This document shows, one piece after another, positions 16,567-24,734 of a DNA stretch of 64,000 bases (position 1 is its first letter; each line of letters starts with the position of its first letter). The stretch comes from Shinella sp. SUS2 (GTDB lineage Bacteria; Pseudomonadota; Alphaproteobacteria; Rhizobiales; Rhizobiaceae). The notes under the pieces are model-generated. The model had not been told where the DNA came from. It saw only the letters and a program-made list of their open reading frames with translations, and ran no database searches. Where the stretch lies: assembly GCF_001262505.1 (NCBI RefSeq), contig NZ_KQ410727.1, positions 248,001-312,000 of the forward strand, given 5' to 3'. The translations under genes and the position numbers were made by a program.

Positions 16567-17157
16567 ATGGCCACTGTTCTTGATTCTGTCCGCGCGTTCT
16601 TCGCGCATGCCGCCTTCACCATCGACCAGGAGAATGCCGGCGACGTCGTTGCGCGCGAGCGCCTGCTCGATCGCGTCATGGGCGAAGCCCGGTTCCGCAA
16701 GTCGTCGGAAAAGATCCGCCGCGGCCGCATGCCGGCCGAAGGTCTCGCGCTTGTCGCACGGGATCTGGACGGCCACGTCATCGGCACCGTGCGTCTGTGG
16801 AATGTCGAGGCCGGGGTCGATTCCGAAGGCAATGCCGTGCCGGCGCTGCTGCTCGGTCCACTTGCCGTCGATTGCGAGCACGAAGGCAAGGGCATCGGCG
16901 GTGCGCTGATGCGGGCTGCGATCACCGAGGCGCAGGGCCGTGGTCACGGGGCCGTGCTGCTGGTGGGCGATCCGGAATATTACGAGCGCTTCGGTTTCTT
17001 TGCCGATAAGGCACAGCATCTCGTCATGCCTGGTCCGTTCGAGCGTCGCCGCTTTCTCGCGCTGGAGCTGAAGGACGGCTGGCTGGACGGTGCTGCCGGT
17101 GTGCTCGTTGCAAGCGGACGTCGGCGGATGGTGGCGGAGCCGCGCAAGGCGGCCTGA
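16567..17157 (+). CDS. GNAT acetyltransferase (YhbS-like)
   Basis: A 196-residue predicted N-acetyltransferase. The acetyl-CoA-binding core is LLGPLAVDCEHEGKGIGGALMRAAI (about residues 97-121), followed by GHGAVLLVGDPEYYERFGF, the pattern of the YhbS subgroup. The N-terminal region (DQENAGDVVARERLLDRVMGE) also matches that subgroup. GGGAGG lies 9 bases before the ATG at 16567. It stands between odc and an outer-membrane gene, with terminators on both sides, so it is probably monocistronic. The substrate is unknown. Confidence 0.85.
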   Translation: MATVLDSVRAFFAHAAFTIDQENAGDVVARERLLDRVMGEARFRKSSEKIRRGRMPAEGLALVARDLDGHVIGTVRLWNVEAGVDSEGNAVPALLLGPLAVDCEHEGKGIGGALMRAAITEAQGRGHGAVLLVGDPEYYERFGFFADKAQHLVMPGPFERRRFLALELKDGWLDGAAGVLVASGRRRMVAEPRKAA

Positions 17158-17162
17158 CATTC

Positions 17163-17183
17163 GGGCCGGCGACCGGCCGGCCC
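17163..17183 (+). terminator. Hairpin after the YhbS-like gene
   Basis: GGGCCGGC (17163-17170) pairs with GCCGGCCC (17176-17183) around a 5-base loop, followed by CTCTTCCGTTT. Confidence 0.55.
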
Positions 17184-17357
17184 TCTTCCGTTTGATATCT
17201 CCCATTGTTTTAATTGGGCAATTGTCAAGATTGGCGCGAATTTCTCGCCAATCCCTCCTTTCATGTGCCGCTGTTTGATCCATCTCAAAGGAGCATCGTG
17301 CCGCCTCGCTTCATAGTCGCCCTCGCAAAGACGAGTCGCGTTTGATGGAGAGACGAC

Positions 17358-18044
17358 ATGAAGGGAAATTGGATGGGGCGTGCCGCCCTTGCCGCCGGCC
17401 TGGCGCTGCTGGCCGGACAGGCTGCCGCAGCTGACCTTGAGGAGCGCATGGCGCCGCCGGAGGCGACGGTTGATTTCGCAGCGCAGAGCCCCTGGCAGAT
17501 CCGTGTGCGCGGTCTTGGCGTCATCACGAACGATTCCGGCTTCGTGAACGGTATCCCGGGGTCCGACCTTTCCTATTCGGACACGGTCATCCCGGAACTC
17601 GACATCTCCTACTTCTTCACCGACAACGTCGCGGCCGAACTCATTCTCGGCACGACCTATGCGAATGTGCATGCGGATGGTGGGATCAAGGGGCTTGGCA
17701 AGGTGGGCAAGGCCTGGCTGCTGCCGCCGACGGTGACCCTGCAGTACCACTTCACCGATTTCGGTGCGTTCAAGCCCTATGTCGGTGCCGGGGTGAACTA
17801 CAGCCTGTTCTACGAGCAGTCCGGCTCGGGCAAGTTCTCCAATCTCGACATCGAGAACAAGCTCGGCGCGGCCCTGCAGGTCGGTTTCGACTATATGCTG
17901 GACGAGCATTGGGGCGTGAACTTCGACGTGAAGAAGATCTTCCTCGAGCCCAAATGGAAAGTTGATCTCGATGGGGCGCCGCTCACCGGCAAGGCGAAGC
18001 TCAATCCCTGGCTGGTCGGTGCGGGTGTCACCTATCGGTTCTAG
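17358..18044 (+). CDS. OmpW family outer membrane protein
   Basis: A 228-residue exported protein. A signal peptide (about 1-25, ending GQAAAAD) is followed by an OmpW-type eight-stranded barrel. The mature start SPWQIRVRGLGVI, the ELDISYFFTDNVAAELILG strand pair, VTLQYHF and FKPYVGAGVNYS are family signatures, and the last residue is phenylalanine as usual for outer-membrane barrels. OmpW proteins form narrow hydrophobic channels in the outer membrane for small apolar compounds. GGAGAG about 8 bases upstream supports the ATG at 17358. The 200 bases upstream hold a T-rich stretch near 17190-17230 but no motif I can name. Confidence 0.88.
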   Translation: MKGNWMGRAALAAGLALLAGQAAAADLEERMAPPEATVDFAAQSPWQIRVRGLGVITNDSGFVNGIPGSDLSYSDTVIPELDISYFFTDNVAAELILGTTYANVHADGGIKGLGKVGKAWLLPPTVTLQYHFTDFGAFKPYVGAGVNYSLFYEQSGSGKFSNLDIENKLGAALQVGFDYMLDEHWGVNFDVKKIFLEPKWKVDLDGAPLTGKAKLNPWLVGAGVTYRF

Positions 18045-18053
18045 AATGATCGA

Positions 18054-18082
18054 CCTGCTCCGTCCCAGCCGGGCGGAGCAGG
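18054..18082. terminator. Bidirectional terminator between OmpW-like and LysE-like genes
   Basis: CCTGCTCCG (18054-18062) and CGGAGCAGG (18074-18082) form a perfect 9-bp stem in the 42-base gap between two convergent genes, so it can serve both. Confidence 0.6.
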
Positions 18083-18086
18083 CGCA

Positions 18087-18719
18087 TCAGCCCGTCGCGC
18101 GACGGTAGAAGGCGAGGGATCCGGCGAGCGCCAAAAGCACGCCGCCGCAGATGCGGTCGAGCCATATGGCGCCGGATGTCTTCAAAAGACGCACGGCCTG
18201 CGAGCCGAGTGCCGCATAGCCGAACATGACAAGAAAATCGATTGCCGCGAAGGTGAGGGCGAGCAGTACATATTGCTGCGCCTGCGCAGCCGCGGGATCG
18301 ATGAACTGCGGCAGGAAAGCCGAGAAGAAGAGATAGCCCTTCGGATTGGTGACGGCGACGAGGAAGCTTTTGGCGAAGATCGCCCTTGAGGAGCCGAGAT
18401 TTGCCGGCGCTGCATCGAGCGCCCGGCTGAGCGAGCCGGTGGAGCGCAGCATCTGGATGCCGAGGAAGGCGAGATAGGCGGCGCCCAGCCATTTGACGAC
18501 GGAGAACCAGAATTCGGAGGCGGCGAGCAGCGCGCCGAGACCGAGCGCCACCGCGCCGATCAGAACGAAATCCGACAGCACGGCGCCGACCATGCCGGGC
18601 AGGGCGCGCCGGAGGCCGTAGCGCGAACCGTTGGTGAGGGTCAACAGCACCGTCGGGCCAGGCGTGGCGATCCCGATGAAGGCAACGGCGGCGAAGGCAA
18701 GCAGGGTGATGAGCGTCAT
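18087..18719 (-). CDS. LysE family amino acid/metabolite exporter
   Basis: A 210-residue inner membrane protein with about six helices and the LysE/RhtB signature near the N-terminus (IATPGPTVLLTLTNGSRYG, residues about 17-35). Further matches are AYLAFLGIQMLR and AVTNPKGYLFFSAFLPQF. Family members expel amino acids, homoserine lactones or related metabolites by proton exchange; the substrate is not predictable here. GGGAGGA 8 bases upstream fixes the ATG at 18717-18719. Confidence 0.87.
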   Translation of the reverse strand: MTLITLLAFAAVAFIGIATPGPTVLLTLTNGSRYGLRRALPGMVGAVLSDFVLIGAVALGLGALLAASEFWFSVVKWLGAAYLAFLGIQMLRSTGSLSRALDAAPANLGSSRAIFAKSFLVAVTNPKGYLFFSAFLPQFIDPAAAQAQQYVLLALTFAAIDFLVMFGYAALGSQAVRLLKTSGAIWLDRICGGVLLALAGSLAFYRRATG

Positions 18720-18968
18720 GGTCGGTTCCTCCCGGTGAGATTGCTCCCACGCCAACGGAAATCCTGCAAGGGTCCATACGGGCCTGATTTGACAGGAGGC
18801 CGGCGAGGCCTTATGTGCAGGGCTAGGGTGAGAGCCCCTGCCGCCCGCGAGCGCAAGCTTTGGTGAAGTCTCTCTTTCAGAAAAATCGGTCTTCCAGCAT
18901 CAGGCATGCGAACCGGTGGCAATGCGGGCTCCCTCCGAAACGACGCATGCACCTACTGGAGATCTAAC

Positions 18969-19415
18969 ATGCGTCCATCACCGACGCCCCTTCCATCGCT
19001 TGACGCCCTGAAAGATCAGGCAAAGCGGCTGCGCGCCCGCTTTTCCGAGGACGACCAGGCGATTTCCCATTCCCGCGCCCTCGAACTCATCGCCGCCCAA
19101 TACGGTTTTCGCGACTGGAACACGCTGCATGCGGTCGTCGGCAACCGGCCACCGTTCAATCCATGGATGCTGGGCGCTCGCGTGCGCGGCCATTATCTCG
19201 GCCAACCCTTCGACGCACAGGTGCTCGGGGTGCAGGCGCTGACCGGCCAGCCCGGCCGCTACCGCATGGTGCTGCATTTCGATGAGCCGGTGGATGTGGT
19301 GACCTTCGATAGTTTTTCCGCCTTCCGCCAGCGCGTGCATTGCACCGTGGATGAAACCGGCAGAACCACGGAAAAGACCTCGAACGGCCGGCCGCATCTC
19401 GAGCTCGAATGGTGA
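18969..19415 (+). CDS. Glyoxalase-superfamily-associated protein (Glyoxalase_8-like)
   Basis: A 148-residue protein. The N-terminal helical part LDALKDQAKRLRARF followed by SHSRALELIAAQYGFRDWNTLHA (about residues 12-55) matches a short domain found alone or next to glyoxalase domains in proteobacteria. The C-terminal half, with VRGHYLGQPFDAQVLGV and HFDEPVDVVTF, is a beta-rich domain. Annotation pipelines often call this family a glyoxalase-superfamily protein, but no metal ligands of glyoxalase I are evident, so a catalytic role is doubtful. The ATG at 18969 is used; 21 more residues are open upstream but look non-coding. Confidence 0.65.
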   Translation: MRPSPTPLPSLDALKDQAKRLRARFSEDDQAISHSRALELIAAQYGFRDWNTLHAVVGNRPPFNPWMLGARVRGHYLGQPFDAQVLGVQALTGQPGRYRMVLHFDEPVDVVTFDSFSAFRQRVHCTVDETGRTTEKTSNGRPHLELEW

Positions 19416-19464
19416 GGCCTTCTGGCGTTCCGCAAAAGCGCTCCATGCCACCGCTGCGACGGTT

Positions 19465-20631
19465 CTAGAACGAGCCGGCAAACCGTACGGCAAGGCCGTC
19501 GACCGTGAAATCGGCGGCCTTGTCGTTTTCGCGGCGCACGAGGTGGCTGTATTCCAGTGCCACCGTCGCTCCCTTGGGCAGCGTGTAGGCCAGCGTGACG
19601 GCGGCCGATTTCGTGCGTGTACGATAGTCGTAGTAAAGCCAGTCACTATAGGCCTGCTCGTAGGCGAGTGTGAGCTTCAGCTTTTCCGTCAGTTCCTTTT
19701 CAAGCGAGAGCCCGATCGTGCGCACGTCCTCGGCGAGCGGATCGTCGATGTCGGCGAGCTGGAGGTCGCGTGCCAGCTTGGCCTTCAGCACGGCCTTGTG
19801 GGGCAATTGCCAGGTCACCTCGCCTTTGAAAAAGGGGCGGGTGCGCTCGACGGTCGTGCCGAGATAGGCGCTGGTGATGCCGACGACGCCGGCCTCGGCC
19901 ATCAGGGTGATACCGTTGGCGTAGGCCCGGCCATAGGCGAGCGAGCCACGCAGGGTTTCCGCCGGAAAGCGTTCGAACATCCTGCGCTCGGAACGTGCGA
20001 TATGGCTTGCTCTGTATTGCAGTGTCGCACCCACCTCACCGCCGAGCAGTGGCCGGATATGACCACCGGTGATGTCCAGCAGACTGTACCCGGCTTCGAG
20101 CTGGGTCGGCTTCAGGCCGGGAAGGGTGAAATGCGCCTTGCCGCGGTCGAGGTTCGAGAGGGTTGTCGTCAGGTGGTTGCGTCCGCCCCAATGATCGACC
20201 GTCAGGCCGGCGCTCCCCGTTGCGAAGACATCGTCCTTGCGATAGCCGATGAGTGCGCCGGGAAGAGCGAGGAAGATATCGCCGTTGCGCCGGCGCTCGA
20301 TGCCGCCCTTCAGCGTGACCTTCACCGCCTTGCTGACATCGTAGGTGAAGCCAACTTCGAGCCCGATCGTGCGCTGGTCGGCGAAACGGTATTTCGGCAC
20401 GCACCGGGCACTCGCGCTCACCGCATAGGCAACCTGGGAGTCCTCAAGAGCAAGGGTACCGCGAAGGGCGAGTTTTGCTTCGCTGAAGGCGGCGGAAAGG
20501 TTGGTTGGGTCCTGAAAAATGTTCGACGACCAGCCCATGCCCGTCCTGTAGTCGACGGTTGAATCGGCTCTTGCCGGGTTGTATCCGGTCAGCATCACAG
20601 CCGCGCAGAGGAAACCACCAAGGAAGCGCAT
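19465..20631 (-). CDS. Predicted outer membrane beta-barrel protein
   Basis: A 388-residue exported protein. Residues 1-22 are a signal peptide (LGGFLCAAVMLTGYNPARA, with a cysteine but no lipobox). The rest alternates amphipathic strands (VGFTYDVSKAVKVTLKGGI, KLTLAYEQAYSDWLYYDYR, AAVTLAYTLPKGATVALEYS) and ends in phenylalanine, as expected for an outer-membrane barrel of about 14-18 strands. It resembles the rhizobial outer-membrane beta-barrel family (DUF560-like), with no known function. It diverges from a small secreted Gly/Asn-rich protein across a 248-base AT-rich region, and the two may be co-regulated. Confidence 0.75.
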   Translation of the reverse strand: MRFLGGFLCAAVMLTGYNPARADSTVDYRTGMGWSSNIFQDPTNLSAAFSEAKLALRGTLALEDSQVAYAVSASARCVPKYRFADQRTIGLEVGFTYDVSKAVKVTLKGGIERRRNGDIFLALPGALIGYRKDDVFATGSAGLTVDHWGGRNHLTTTLSNLDRGKAHFTLPGLKPTQLEAGYSLLDITGGHIRPLLGGEVGATLQYRASHIARSERRMFERFPAETLRGSLAYGRAYANGITLMAEAGVVGITSAYLGTTVERTRPFFKGEVTWQLPHKAVLKAKLARDLQLADIDDPLAEDVRTIGLSLEKELTEKLKLTLAYEQAYSDWLYYDYRTRTKSAAVTLAYTLPKGATVALEYSHLVRRENDKAADFTVDGLAVRFAGSF

Positions 20632-20833
20632 CGGGTCTGTTCCTGTCTGTTTCTGGAACAGAATCCTAGAGTTGTATGGTTAAAAATTCCCCCGATGGTT
20701 GATGTTCGACCGGGATATGCGTGTTTTTCTATTTTAGCTTGAGGAAGGGCGGGATTCGTTAAACTTGTCTATGTTATGGTTAACTATTTGCTATGACTAG
20801 GGAATCCGGTTGAGTAATTCCGTGCTTATATTA

Positions 20834-20870
20834 CCTTCGGTTGCGTACCAGCGAGGTACACAACCGAAGG
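20834..20870 (+). promoter_or_regulatory. Hairpin sequestering the ribosome binding site of the Gly/Asn-rich protein gene
   Basis: The arms 20834-20849 (CCTTCGGTTGCGTACC) and 20855-20870 (GGTACACAACCGAAGG) pair at 15 of 16 positions; the remaining C/A position is a mismatch. The loop is 5 bases. The AAGGAG ribosome binding site spans 20867-20872, so four of its six bases lie in the stem, 7 bases before the ATG at 20880. Such a stem of about 16 bp should strongly block initiation unless it is melted or bound by a factor. It could also be read as a DNA operator. Confidence 0.7.
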
Positions 20871-20879
20871 AGAGAGAGC

Positions 20880-21164
20880 ATGAACATGACCCGCATCATC
20901 GCAATCGCATCCGTCCTCGCAATCGCCGGCGCTGGCCAGGCATCGGCTGGCGGCCTGCTCGGTGGTATCGGCATCCTGAACAACAACAAGACGGGCGGCG
21001 TTGTGATCGCCCCGAGCGTCGGCGTCGGCGACATCCTCAGTGACAATGACGGCAACAACGTGCTGAACGGCGTGCTCAACGGTACCCTGTCGGGTGTCCT
21101 CAACGGCAACACGCTGGGCATTCTCGGCGGCAGCGACTGCGGTTGCAAGAAGCGCAAGCACTGA
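20880..21164 (+). CDS. Small secreted Gly/Asn-rich protein with LNG repeats
   Basis: A 94-residue protein with a signal peptide (MTRIIAIASVLAIAGAGQASA) and a mature part of about 70 residues. The mature region is poor in charge and built of short repeats: GGLLGGIGILNNN, then NVLNGVLNGTLSGVLNGNTLGILGG, listed here in halves: NVLNGVLNG and TLSGVLNGNTLG. It ends SDCGCKKRKH, with two cysteines and a basic tail. Repeats of this type are seen in beta-structured surface or amyloid-like proteins, but I recognise no family. AAGGAG precedes the ATG at 20880 inside a hairpin. The gene ends in a strong terminator, so it is monocistronic. Confidence 0.7.
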   Translation: MNMTRIIAIASVLAIAGAGQASAGGLLGGIGILNNNKTGGVVIAPSVGVGDILSDNDGNNVLNGVLNGTLSGVLNGNTLGILGGSDCGCKKRKH

Positions 21165-21195
21165 CCGCATTCACCCCCGCCCGTGCGGTCTGTGG

Positions 21196-21234
21196 GGCCC
21201 GGGAGAGCAACGCTCTCTCGGGCCTTCCCGTTTT
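21196..21234 (+). terminator. Intrinsic terminator of the Gly/Asn-rich protein gene
   Basis: Arms 21196-21208 and 21212-21224 pair over 13 bp with one G-U, loop AAC, followed by TTCCCGTTTT. Confidence 0.75.
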
Positions 21235-21252
21235 CAAGGAAGCGTAAGGAAT

Positions 21253-22065
21253 TCAGTCGATCCGGTGGTCCATCGTCGCGGCCGGCATCTCGTCTTCAGA
21301 GTGGACGCGGACGATCCTGGCGGGCACGCCGGCGACCGTCGTATGTGCAGGGACTGGCTCCAGCACCACGCTTCCGGCGGCGATCTTGCTATAAGCGCCG
21401 ATCTCGATATTGCCGAGGATCTTCGCGCCAGCCCCGATCAGCACGCCGCGGCGCACCTTCGGGTGGCGGTCGCCCTTGTCGCGGCCGGTACCGCCGAGCG
21501 TGACCTGCTGCAGCATCGAGACGTCATCTTCCACGACGACCGTCTCGCCGATGACGATGCCGGAACCATGGTCGAGCATGATGCCGCGGCCCATGCGTGC
21601 GGCGGGATGGATATCCAGACCGAAGGCGAGGGAGGCCTGCGAGGATAGCCAGCGTGCGCCTTCCATGCGACCTGCCTGCCAGAGGCGATGGGCGAAGCGG
21701 TGGACCTGCAGGGCCTGGAAACCCTTGAGGTGAAGGAGGACGGTGAGTGGATCGGGATTGGCGGGGTCGCGTGTCACGATCGCCAGGAGATCGGCCTCGG
21801 TCTCCTCCAGAAGTGCGCCGTCTTCGGTGGAGGCAAGGACTTTCGCCGCAAGCGCCCGGTCGCCGGCTGTGTGGGCGAGCCGCGCGGCGAGCGTACCGAT
21901 CAACATCTGGCGGCCTGTTTTGGCCGCAAGGATAGGGTGCAGCAACGTGGCAAGGCGCGGTTGCTCGTCGGCGCGCAGTTGCGCCGCGGCCCGGATGTCG
22001 GTCCAGACCCGCCCTTCCGTGTCGCTGGCGATGGGCGAGGCAAAATCGATCACCTGACGCGCCAC
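21253..22065 (-). CDS. cysE: Serine O-acetyltransferase
   Basis: A 270-residue enzyme catalysing the first step of cysteine synthesis (serine + acetyl-CoA to O-acetylserine). An N-terminal helical domain leads into the left-handed beta-helix of hexapeptide repeats. FGLDIHPAARMGRGIMLDHG and GIVIGETVVVEDDVSMLQ carry the catalytic Asp-His and His residues, and KVRRGVLIGAGAKILGNIEIG is the acetyl-CoA ledge. The start is GTG at 22063-22065: AGGAG (22073-22077) is 7 bases before it and overlaps the stop of the upstream WD40 gene. The two genes are thus 10 bases apart and probably co-transcribed. Confidence 0.9.
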   Translation of the reverse strand: MARQVIDFASPIASDTEGRVWTDIRAAAQLRADEQPRLATLLHPILAAKTGRQMLIGTLAARLAHTAGDRALAAKVLASTEDGALLEETEADLLAIVTRDPANPDPLTVLLHLKGFQALQVHRFAHRLWQAGRMEGARWLSSQASLAFGLDIHPAARMGRGIMLDHGSGIVIGETVVVEDDVSMLQQVTLGGTGRDKGDRHPKVRRGVLIGAGAKILGNIEIGAYSKIAAGSVVLEPVPAHTTVAGVPARIVRVHSEDEMPAATMDHRID

Positions 22066-22075
22066 GATGCCGCTC

Positions 22076-23065
22076 CTATCCCGCAAGATCGATGACCCCA
22101 CAATCGCCGGCTTCGCTGGCGAAAGCCAGAAGTTTTCCGTTTTTGCTCCAGGCCATCGAGGTGATGGCGCCCTTTCCGGGGCGGCGCAGCAGCACCTCGC
22201 GGCTGTCGGCGAAGCGGGCGGCGAGCACCATGCCGTCGGAATAGCCGATGGCGACGACCTCTTCGGCGGGATGGCAGGTAACGGACGTGACCATGACGTC
22301 GGCGCGGGTGCCAAGCTCCAGCGGTGGCTTGCCCATCGGACCATCTTTCGCGGAGAACGGCCAGACGATGGCCGCCGGTGCGCCCGACGAGGCGAGCCAC
22401 TTGCCCTTCACCGACCAGGAGAGCGACTTCACCTTGGCCGGGTAGCCTGTCATGCGCATATGGCGGGCGTCTGCGCCAGGCTTCGTGTCGAGCTTCCAGC
22501 CGTGCAGGGCGTTTTCCTGCATGCTGGTCACGACGAAGCGGCCGTCGGGGGAGAAGGTGATGCCGGTGTGAGCGCCTTTCCATTCCAGATCGACGGGCTG
22601 GCCGGCCATTGCTACCCAATGCAGCGAGGCGCCATTGTAGCGCGCCACGCCAATGCGCAGGCCCTTCGGCGCGAAGGCGATGCCCTCGATCGAACGGCTT
22701 TCCGTAAATTCCTTGATCGTGCCGTCGCCAAGACGCACGCGCGCCGTGCGACCTTCCGCGAAGCCGACGGTGCCTTGCGGACCGGCGGCGACGATCGAGA
22801 TCCACTTGCGCGGCACTTCGGCGAGAAGCGCCACGGTGCCGTCGGCGGCGATGCGCTGCACCTTGCCGTCCTCGCCGCCCGTGATCAGCGTGTCGTTCGC
22901 CTCGTCCCTGGTGCAGGCGAGCAGCCCGTCATGCGCTTCCGTGACCTTCTGGCCGTGGTCGAGGCGATGGATGGCGCCGGAGGCGGTGGCGAAGAACGGC
23001 ACATCGCCGAGGAAGGCGGCCGCGACGACGTGGCCGTCGAGATCAAGAGGAGCGACAGTCGGCAT
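22076..23065 (-). CDS. WD40 repeat protein
   Basis: A 329-residue cytoplasmic protein of about seven degenerate WD40 repeats, for example GVARYNGASLHWVAM, GITFSPDGRFVVTSMQENALHGW, SLSWSVKGKWLASSGAPAAIVW and SMAWSKNGKLLAFASEAG. These form a beta-propeller for protein-protein contacts; there is no fused catalytic domain. In rhizobia this gene commonly sits beside the CobW-family GTPase, as it nearly does here. Its ATG overlaps the stop of the upstream 136-residue gene by one base (TAATG at 23063-23067), so translation is likely coupled. Function is unknown; the location points to metal or cysteine metabolism. Confidence 0.82.
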   Translation of the reverse strand: MPTVAPLDLDGHVVAAAFLGDVPFFATASGAIHRLDHGQKVTEAHDGLLACTRDEANDTLITGGEDGKVQRIAADGTVALLAEVPRKWISIVAAGPQGTVGFAEGRTARVRLGDGTIKEFTESRSIEGIAFAPKGLRIGVARYNGASLHWVAMAGQPVDLEWKGAHTGITFSPDGRFVVTSMQENALHGWKLDTKPGADARHMRMTGYPAKVKSLSWSVKGKWLASSGAPAAIVWPFSAKDGPMGKPPLELGTRADVMVTSVTCHPAEEVVAIGYSDGMVLAARFADSREVLLRRPGKGAITSMAWSKNGKLLAFASEAGDCGVIDLAG

Positions 23066-23475
23066 TACGGCACTTTCAGTCTTGGTGCGGGTGAGGAGTT
23101 GCGACGGACCAATACGCCATCTTTTGGCAAAGGAACAGGAGCGTCCAGTTCATCGGGAAAATCCCTGTAGCAAAACCACCGGTCCCAGTTTTCACGCAAC
23201 CAAGCGGTTTCGAGAGAAAGGCGATTGGTGCCCTGGCTTTCTGGCGGCAAGTAGATCCAGGGCATTCCAGCCTTGTAGCCCTTGGTCATCATCAGCCCCA
23301 AAATCCTATCATATCCCCACAGTTCAAACAGGAGAAGATCCACCGGCCCCGCATGGGGACCGATGGAGGGGTGATGGGGAAGACGAATGACATCTCCTCG
23401 CCACAGGCTTTGGTCCGGAAGCTCGAAGAGTGGAACCCAGTTCCGGCCGAGGCCGTTTGCAGACCAGGTTTCCAC
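23065..23475 (-). CDS. Orphan 136-residue protein, possibly an Imm45-like immunity protein
   Basis: A 136-residue soluble protein beginning METWSANGLGRNWVPLFELPD and rich in tryptophan (WRGDVIRLPHHPSIGP, LFELWGYDRILGL, WLRENWDRWFCYRDFP). The pattern resembles, from memory, the Imm45 group of polymorphic-toxin immunity proteins, but no toxin gene is adjacent. Its DNA is visibly less GC-rich than its neighbours (about 50-55% by eye), which suggests transfer. It lies between cobW and the WD40 gene, which are usually neighbours, and its stop shares a base with the WD40 start. No signal peptide or membrane helix is seen. Confidence 0.6.
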   Translation of the reverse strand: METWSANGLGRNWVPLFELPDQSLWRGDVIRLPHHPSIGPHAGPVDLLLFELWGYDRILGLMMTKGYKAGMPWIYLPPESQGTNRLSLETAWLRENWDRWFCYRDFPDELDAPVPLPKDGVLVRRNSSPAPRLKVP

Positions 23476-23494
23476 GCATCCGCTCCCGCGACCC

Positions 23495-24613
23495 TTAGTT
23501 CGCTTGCGCCTCGCAGGCCTTGAAGGTGCGTTCGATCTTCTCGCGGTCGAGGTCGCGGCCGATGAAGACGAGGCGGCTTTCGCGTTTCTCGCCGTCCTTC
23601 CAGGCGCGCTGGTGATCGCCTTCGACGATCATGTGCACACCCTGCACGACGTAACGCTCGTCATCCCCGGCAAAGGCGATGATGCCCTTGAGGCGCAGGA
23701 TGTTCGGGCCGTCGGTCTGGGTGATCTTCTGGATCCACGGGAAGAAGCGGTCCGGGTTCATCTCGCCGCCGCGCAGCGAGATCGACTGCACCGTCACGTC
23801 GTGGATCGGCGAGACGCCGTGGTCGTGGCGATGATGGTCATGATCGTGGTGGTGATGGTCGTGATCATGATGGTGGTGATCGTGGTCGTGACCATGATGG
23901 TGATGGCCATGGTCATGGCCGCAGTCGGGGCCACAGACATGGTCCGGGGCATCGTGGTCGAGGAAATGCGGGTCGTTTTCCAGCGCCCGCTCCAGGTTGA
24001 ACGCACCCTGGTTGAGAACCTTGGCGAGATCGATTTCCGAGCGGGTGGTGCGGTGGATGCGGGCCGACGGGTTGATCACGCGCACGGTCGCCTCGATCCG
24101 GGCCAACTCTTCCGGGCTGACGAGATCGGTCTTGTTGATCAGCACGACGTCGGCGAAGGCGATCTGGTCCTCGGCCTCGCGGCTGTCCTTCAGGCGCAGC
24201 GGCAGGTGTTTTGCATCGACCAGCGCCACGACGGCGTCGAGTTCGGTCTTCTGGCGCACGTCGTCGTCCATGAAGAAGGTCTGGGCGACCGGTACCGGAT
24301 CGGCAAGGCCCGTCGTCTCGACGATGATGGCGTCGAAGCGGCCGGGGCGGCGCATCAGACCTTCCACCACGCGGATCAGGTCGCCACGCACGGTGCAGCA
24401 GATGCAGCCGTTGTTCATTTCATAGATTTCCTCGTCGGATTCGACGATGAGGTCGTTGTCGATGCCGATCTCGCCGAATTCGTTGACGATGACGGCGTAT
24501 TTCTTGCCGTGATTGTCGGTCAGGATGCGGTTGAGCAGCGTCGTCTTGCCGGCGCCGAGATAGCCGGTGAGCACGGTGACGGGAATGGGCTTGGGGAGGG
24601 CTGTTTCGGTCAT
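23495..24613 (-). CDS. CobW/COG0523 family GTPase with His-rich metal-binding loop
   Basis: A 372-residue metallochaperone-type GTPase. The P-loop GYLGAGKTT (17-25), the CICC metal motif (C70, C72, C73) and NKTD (160-163) are intact. A histidine/aspartate-rich stretch (about 232-266, more than 20 histidines) separates the GTPase from the CobW C-terminal domain ([17 protein letters not shown] onward). Such proteins deliver zinc or cobalt to client enzymes, commonly under zinc limitation. The ATG at 24611-24613 is preceded by GAGG. I see no convincing Zur box upstream. It starts the run cobW-orphan-WD40-cysE on the minus strand. Confidence 0.9.
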   Translation of the reverse strand: MTETALPKPIPVTVLTGYLGAGKTTLLNRILTDNHGKKYAVIVNEFGEIGIDNDLIVESDEEIYEMNNGCICCTVRGDLIRVVEGLMRRPGRFDAIIVETTGLADPVPVAQTFFMDDDVRQKTELDAVVALVDAKHLPLRLKDSREAEDQIAFADVVLINKTDLVSPEELARIEATVRVINPSARIHRTTRSEIDLAKVLNQGAFNLERALENDPHFLDHDAPDHVCGPDCGHDHGHHHHGHDHDHHHHDHDHHHHDHDHHRHDHGVSPIHDVTVQSISLRGGEMNPDRFFPWIQKITQTDGPNILRLKGIIAFAGDDERYVVQGVHMIVEGDHQRAWKDGEKRESRLVFIGRDLDREKIERTFKACEAQAN

Positions 24614-24734
24614 GGGAACCTCGAGCGATGGCGGGGACGCCTGCAGCGTCCGGTTGGCGTCTGATATAGGAGATCGCACGGGCCAGCGCAAATGCGATCC
24701 GGCCTTGTTGTCACGCAAAACGGCTTGGTGCTCC

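Noticed and set aside
23815..23935. Repeated GGTGATCGTGG-like motif that looks like a CRISPR or tandem repeat.
   Set aside because: It is the coding sequence of the His/Asp-rich loop of the CobW protein; repeats follow codons and have no spacers.
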